From Pyropia yezoensis (taxonomy: Eukaryota; Rhodophyta; Bangiophyceae; Bangiales; Bangiaceae), in assembly GCA_009829735.1 (NCBI GenBank), contig CM020618.1, positions 35,688,894 to 35,752,893 of the forward strand: a DNA stretch of 64,000 nt, written 5' to 3'. The notes beneath the pieces are model-generated. The model saw only the letters and a list, made by a program, of their open reading frames with translations, was not told the origin of the DNA and searched no databases. Position numbers and translations under genes: made by a program. The stretch's first letter is position 1. Each line of letters starts with the position of its first letter. Below, piece by piece: positions 61,634-64,000 of the stretch.

Positions 61634-64000
61634 TTACGCCGGGGGCGCGCCCGGCTTGGTGACCGGCACGTACGTGACGAGGGGCTCGAGCGTCGGCGCC
61701 GCCGGGTCGGCAACCGCCGCCACATACACGCCGCCGCCAGCCGGCGGCGCCACCGCCCCCGTGGGCGTCACGCCCAAGTCGGCGGCGGCCGCCTCGAGCG
61801 ACTGCGCCCGCCCCAGCGCGTGCTCATACTCGCTGAGCGCGGCGGGCACCGCGGGCGCCGTCGCCGCCACCGCTGGCGGTGGCGTCGCCGCCGCCACCGC
61901 CGAGTCGGCCGCGTCCGCAGCGGCGGCGGTCGTGCCCGCCGCCGCACGCTGCGTCGCGGCGGCAGCGGCCGCCCCCTGCTCCGCCGCCACATCCTTGGCC
62001 GCCACCACGCCGGAAACGGCCTGGTCCTTTACAGCCGCGGCCGTGCCGGCGGCGGCGCCCGCCCCACGGGCGACCGCAGAAGATGCGTCGCCAGCCATCT
62101 GTTGTGTGGCAGCGGCGGCAGCCGCCCCTTTCTCCGCCGCCACGTCCTTGGCCGCCACCGCGCCGGCCACGGCCTCGTCCTTGACCGCCGCCGCCGTGCC
62201 GGCGGCGGCGCCCACGCCCTGGATGGTCGCATCCTTGGCCCGCACCGCGGCGTCGGCCGTCATGTCCTTGGCCGCCACCGCCCCGGCAACGGCCTGGTCC
62301 TTGACCGCCGCGGCGGTACCAACGGCGGCACCGACGCCCTGGATGGTCGCGTCCTTGGCGCGGACGGCCGCATCGGCCGTCATGTCCTTGGCCGCCACCG
62401 CCCCCGCTACGGCCTGGTCCTTGACCGCCGCGGCGGTGCCAACGGCAGCGCCCACGCCCTGAATGGTCGCTTCCTTGGCGCGGACGGCCGCATCCGACGC
62501 GGCGGCTGCGGCATTGCTCGCCGCCACCGCCGCCTGGTCCTTGGCCGCCGCGGCGGTACCCACAGCCGCACCGACACCCTCAATCGTCGCGTCCTTGGCG
62601 CGGACCGCCACATCCGAAGCGGCGGCCGCGGCGTTGCTCGCCGCCACCGCTGCCTGGTCTTTGGCCGCCGCGGCGGTGCCGACGGCAGCGCCCACACCCT
62701 GGATCGTCGCATCCTTTGCCCGCACGGCCGCATCCGACGCGGCGACAGCAGCGTCGCTCGCCATCACCGCCGCCTGGTCCTTGGCCGCCGCGGCCGTGCC
62801 AATAGCGGCGCCCGCCCCGGCAATGGTTGCGTCCTTGGCGCGGACCGCCGCGTCCGACGCGGCGGCCGCAGCATTGCTCGCCGCCACCGCTGCCTGGTCC
62901 TTGGCCGCCGCGGCGGTGCCCAGCGCGGCGCCCGTGCCCTGAATGGTCGCGTCCCTGGCGCGGACGGCCGCATCCGACGCGGCGGCGGCTGTGTTGCTCG
63001 CCGCCACCGCCGCCTGGTCCTTGGCCGCCGCGGCGGTGCCAATGGCGGTGCCCGCCCCCTGGATCGCCGCGTCCTTGGCCACCGCCGCCGCGTCCGTCGC
63101 CGCCACCGCCGCCTGGTCCTTGGCCGCCGCGGCGGTGCCAATGGCGGTGCCCGTCCCCCGGATGGCCGCGTCCTTGGCCACCACCGCCGCGTCGGTCGCC
63201 GCCACCGCCGCCTGGTCCTTGAGCACCGCCGCGTTGCCCGCGGCGGCGCCCACCCCCCGCGCGGCGGCGGTGGTCGCGTCATCCGCCGCCAACACCGCCT
63301 GGTCCTTGAGCACCGCCGCGTTGCCCGCGGCGGCACCCACCCCCCGCGCGCCCGCGTCAGCGGCGCGCGCCGCCCCATCCGCAGCCACATCCTTGGCCAC
63401 TGCCGCGTTGCCAGCCACCGTCCCCGCAACGGCGCCGGCGCCCACCGACGCGCGCGTCGCGGCGCCGCTCATCGCCGCCACTGTCCGGTCCTTGGCCGCC
63501 ACCGCCGCGCCCGCCACGTTGCCCGCCGCACGGGCGGCCGCGTCCGTCGCCGCCGCCGCGCGCTCCGACAGCGCCGCCGCCGCCGCCGACGCCTGGTCCT
63601 TGACCGCCACCGCCGCGTTGACCGCCGCGTCCTTGGCCGCCACAGCCACCCCCGCAACGGTGCCCGCCGCGCGGGCACCCCCGGTGACAGCCGCGTCGGC
63701 ACCCGCCGCGGCGCCCGCTGCGGCCTGGTCCTTGGCCGCCACCGCCGCACCCGCAACGGTGCCCGCCGCGCGCGCACCCCCGGTGACCGCCGCGTCGGCG
63801 CCCGCCGCAGCGCTCGCCGCGGCCTGCTCCTTGGCCGCCACCGCCGCACCCGCAACAGCGCCCGCCGCGCGGGCACCCCCGTCCATGGCCGCGTCGGCGC
63901 CCGCGGCGGCGCCCGCCGCGGCCTGGTCCCTCGCGGCGGCCGCGGCGCCGGCGACAGAGCCCGCCGCACGGGCGGTCGCGTCGGCGCCCGCGGCCGCCAC
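61634..64000 (-). CDS. Repetitive amphipathic-helix protein (LEA- or perilipin-like), partial
   Basis: 788 residues to the stop at 61634; the N-terminus lies beyond the right edge. Almost the whole protein is built of 11-residue units with Lys-Asp at a fixed place (GTAAAVKDQAV, AGAVAAKDMTA, DAAVRAKDATI) plus a 7-residue linker (QGVGAAV), giving 40-residue supra-repeats. Such 11-mers form amphipathic helices, known from group-3 LEA proteins (desiccation protection) and from perilipin/synuclein-type lipid-surface proteins. A short non-repetitive C-terminus ends LVTYVPVTKPGAPPA. No signal peptide can be judged. A desiccation role would suit an intertidal alga but is inference. Confidence 0.65.
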   Translation of the reverse strand: MAAAGADATARAAGSVAGAAAAARDQAAAGAAAGADAAMDGGARAAGAVAGAAVAAKEQAAASAAAGADAAVTGGARAAGTVAGAAVAAKDQAAAGAAAGADAAVTGGARAAGTVAGVAVAAKDAAVNAAVAVKDQASAAAAALSERAAAATDAAARAAGNVAGAAVAAKDRTVAAMSGAATRASVGAGAVAGTVAGNAAVAKDVAADGAARAADAGARGVGAAAGNAAVLKDQAVLAADDATTAAARGVGAAAGNAAVLKDQAAVAATDAAVVAKDAAIRGTGTAIGTAAAAKDQAAVAATDAAAVAKDAAIQGAGTAIGTAAAAKDQAAVAASNTAAAASDAAVRARDATIQGTGAALGTAAAAKDQAAVAASNAAAAASDAAVRAKDATIAGAGAAIGTAAAAKDQAAVMASDAAVAASDAAVRAKDATIQGVGAAVGTAAAAKDQAAVAASNAAAAASDVAVRAKDATIEGVGAAVGTAAAAKDQAAVAASNAAAAASDAAVRAKEATIQGVGAAVGTAAAVKDQAVAGAVAAKDMTADAAVRAKDATIQGVGAAVGTAAAVKDQAVAGAVAAKDMTADAAVRAKDATIQGVGAAAGTAAAVKDEAVAGAVAAKDVAAEKGAAAAAATQQMAGDASSAVARGAGAAAGTAAAVKDQAVSGVVAAKDVAAEQGAAAAAATQRAAAGTTAAAADAADSAVAAATPPPAVAATAPAVPAALSEYEHALGRAQSLEAAAADLGVTPTGAVAPPAGGGVYVAAVADPAAPTLEPLVTYVPVTKPGAPPA
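62161..63060 (-). repeat. In-frame tandem array of 120-bp units
   Basis: Eight or so units at exactly 120-bp spacing, recognisable by (T/C)GCCTGGTCCTTG(G/A)CCGCCGCGGC at the same phase in each. Later units (63061 on) become shorter and less regular. The array codes for the 40-residue repeats of the LEA/perilipin-like protein. Confidence 0.9.

Overview
The window is nuclear DNA of a GC-rich, plastid-bearing eukaryote. Best guess is a bangiophyte red alga (Porphyra/Pyropia type). The reasons are very high GC, intron-poor housekeeping genes (0-1 intron, GTACGT donors), a plastid-targeted glutamyl-tRNA-reductase-binding-protein homologue, long GCC/GGC-driven Ala/Gly/Pro tracts, and many chromodomain-bearing Ty3/gypsy retrotransposons. 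The organism is inferred, not proven.

1-17573: a three-deep LTR-retrotransposon nest. Element A (320-11144, minus strand) is complete, has a perfect CAGGG target duplication and LTRs that differ at one base. It sits inside an ORF of element B. B's 3' LTR (from 13432) abuts the integrase/chromodomain end of element C (13826-17573), as expected if B had inserted into C.

17574-23072: no confident gene. There is a hairpin near 18.7 kb, a possible 61-aa membrane ORF, a diverged duplication of about 1.6 kb (19.1-22.26 kb) and a C-rich minisatellite.

23073-44761: element D (plus strand, AGCAG duplication, LTRs about 4% diverged, gag broken) holds element E (25284-36164, plus strand, GTACG duplication, LTRs with 3 differences), which inserted into D's gag. 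The minisatellite resumes at 44762.

A, D and E belong to one family: gag with a CCHC knuckle; a GGGAAAC -1 slippery heptamer just before the gag stop; pol with protease, RT, RNase H, integrase and chromodomain; a cluster of small hairpins; a large ORF on the opposite strand; then the 3' LTR. Elements B and C, with different LTRs, also carry an opposite-strand ORF in the same place. I see shared motifs at conserved spacing (G-L/R-L/F..L-P, then 31-34 residues later H-x4-W) in the antisense proteins of A/D/E, B and C. This conserved, unnamed antisense protein family is the most interesting item here.

45641-64000: the host gene block. It holds 26S proteasome subunit RPN5 (minus), a GluTR-binding-protein-like split-barrel/DUF2470 protein (minus, one intron), V-ATPase subunit H (plus, one intron, divergent from the previous gene), a TGS1-type cap trimethylguanosine synthase (minus, split over three frames at C/G homopolymers), a protein whose layout resembles Fanconi-anaemia core protein FAAP100 (minus), and the 3' part of an 11-mer/120-bp-repeat LEA- or perilipin-like protein running off the right edge (minus).
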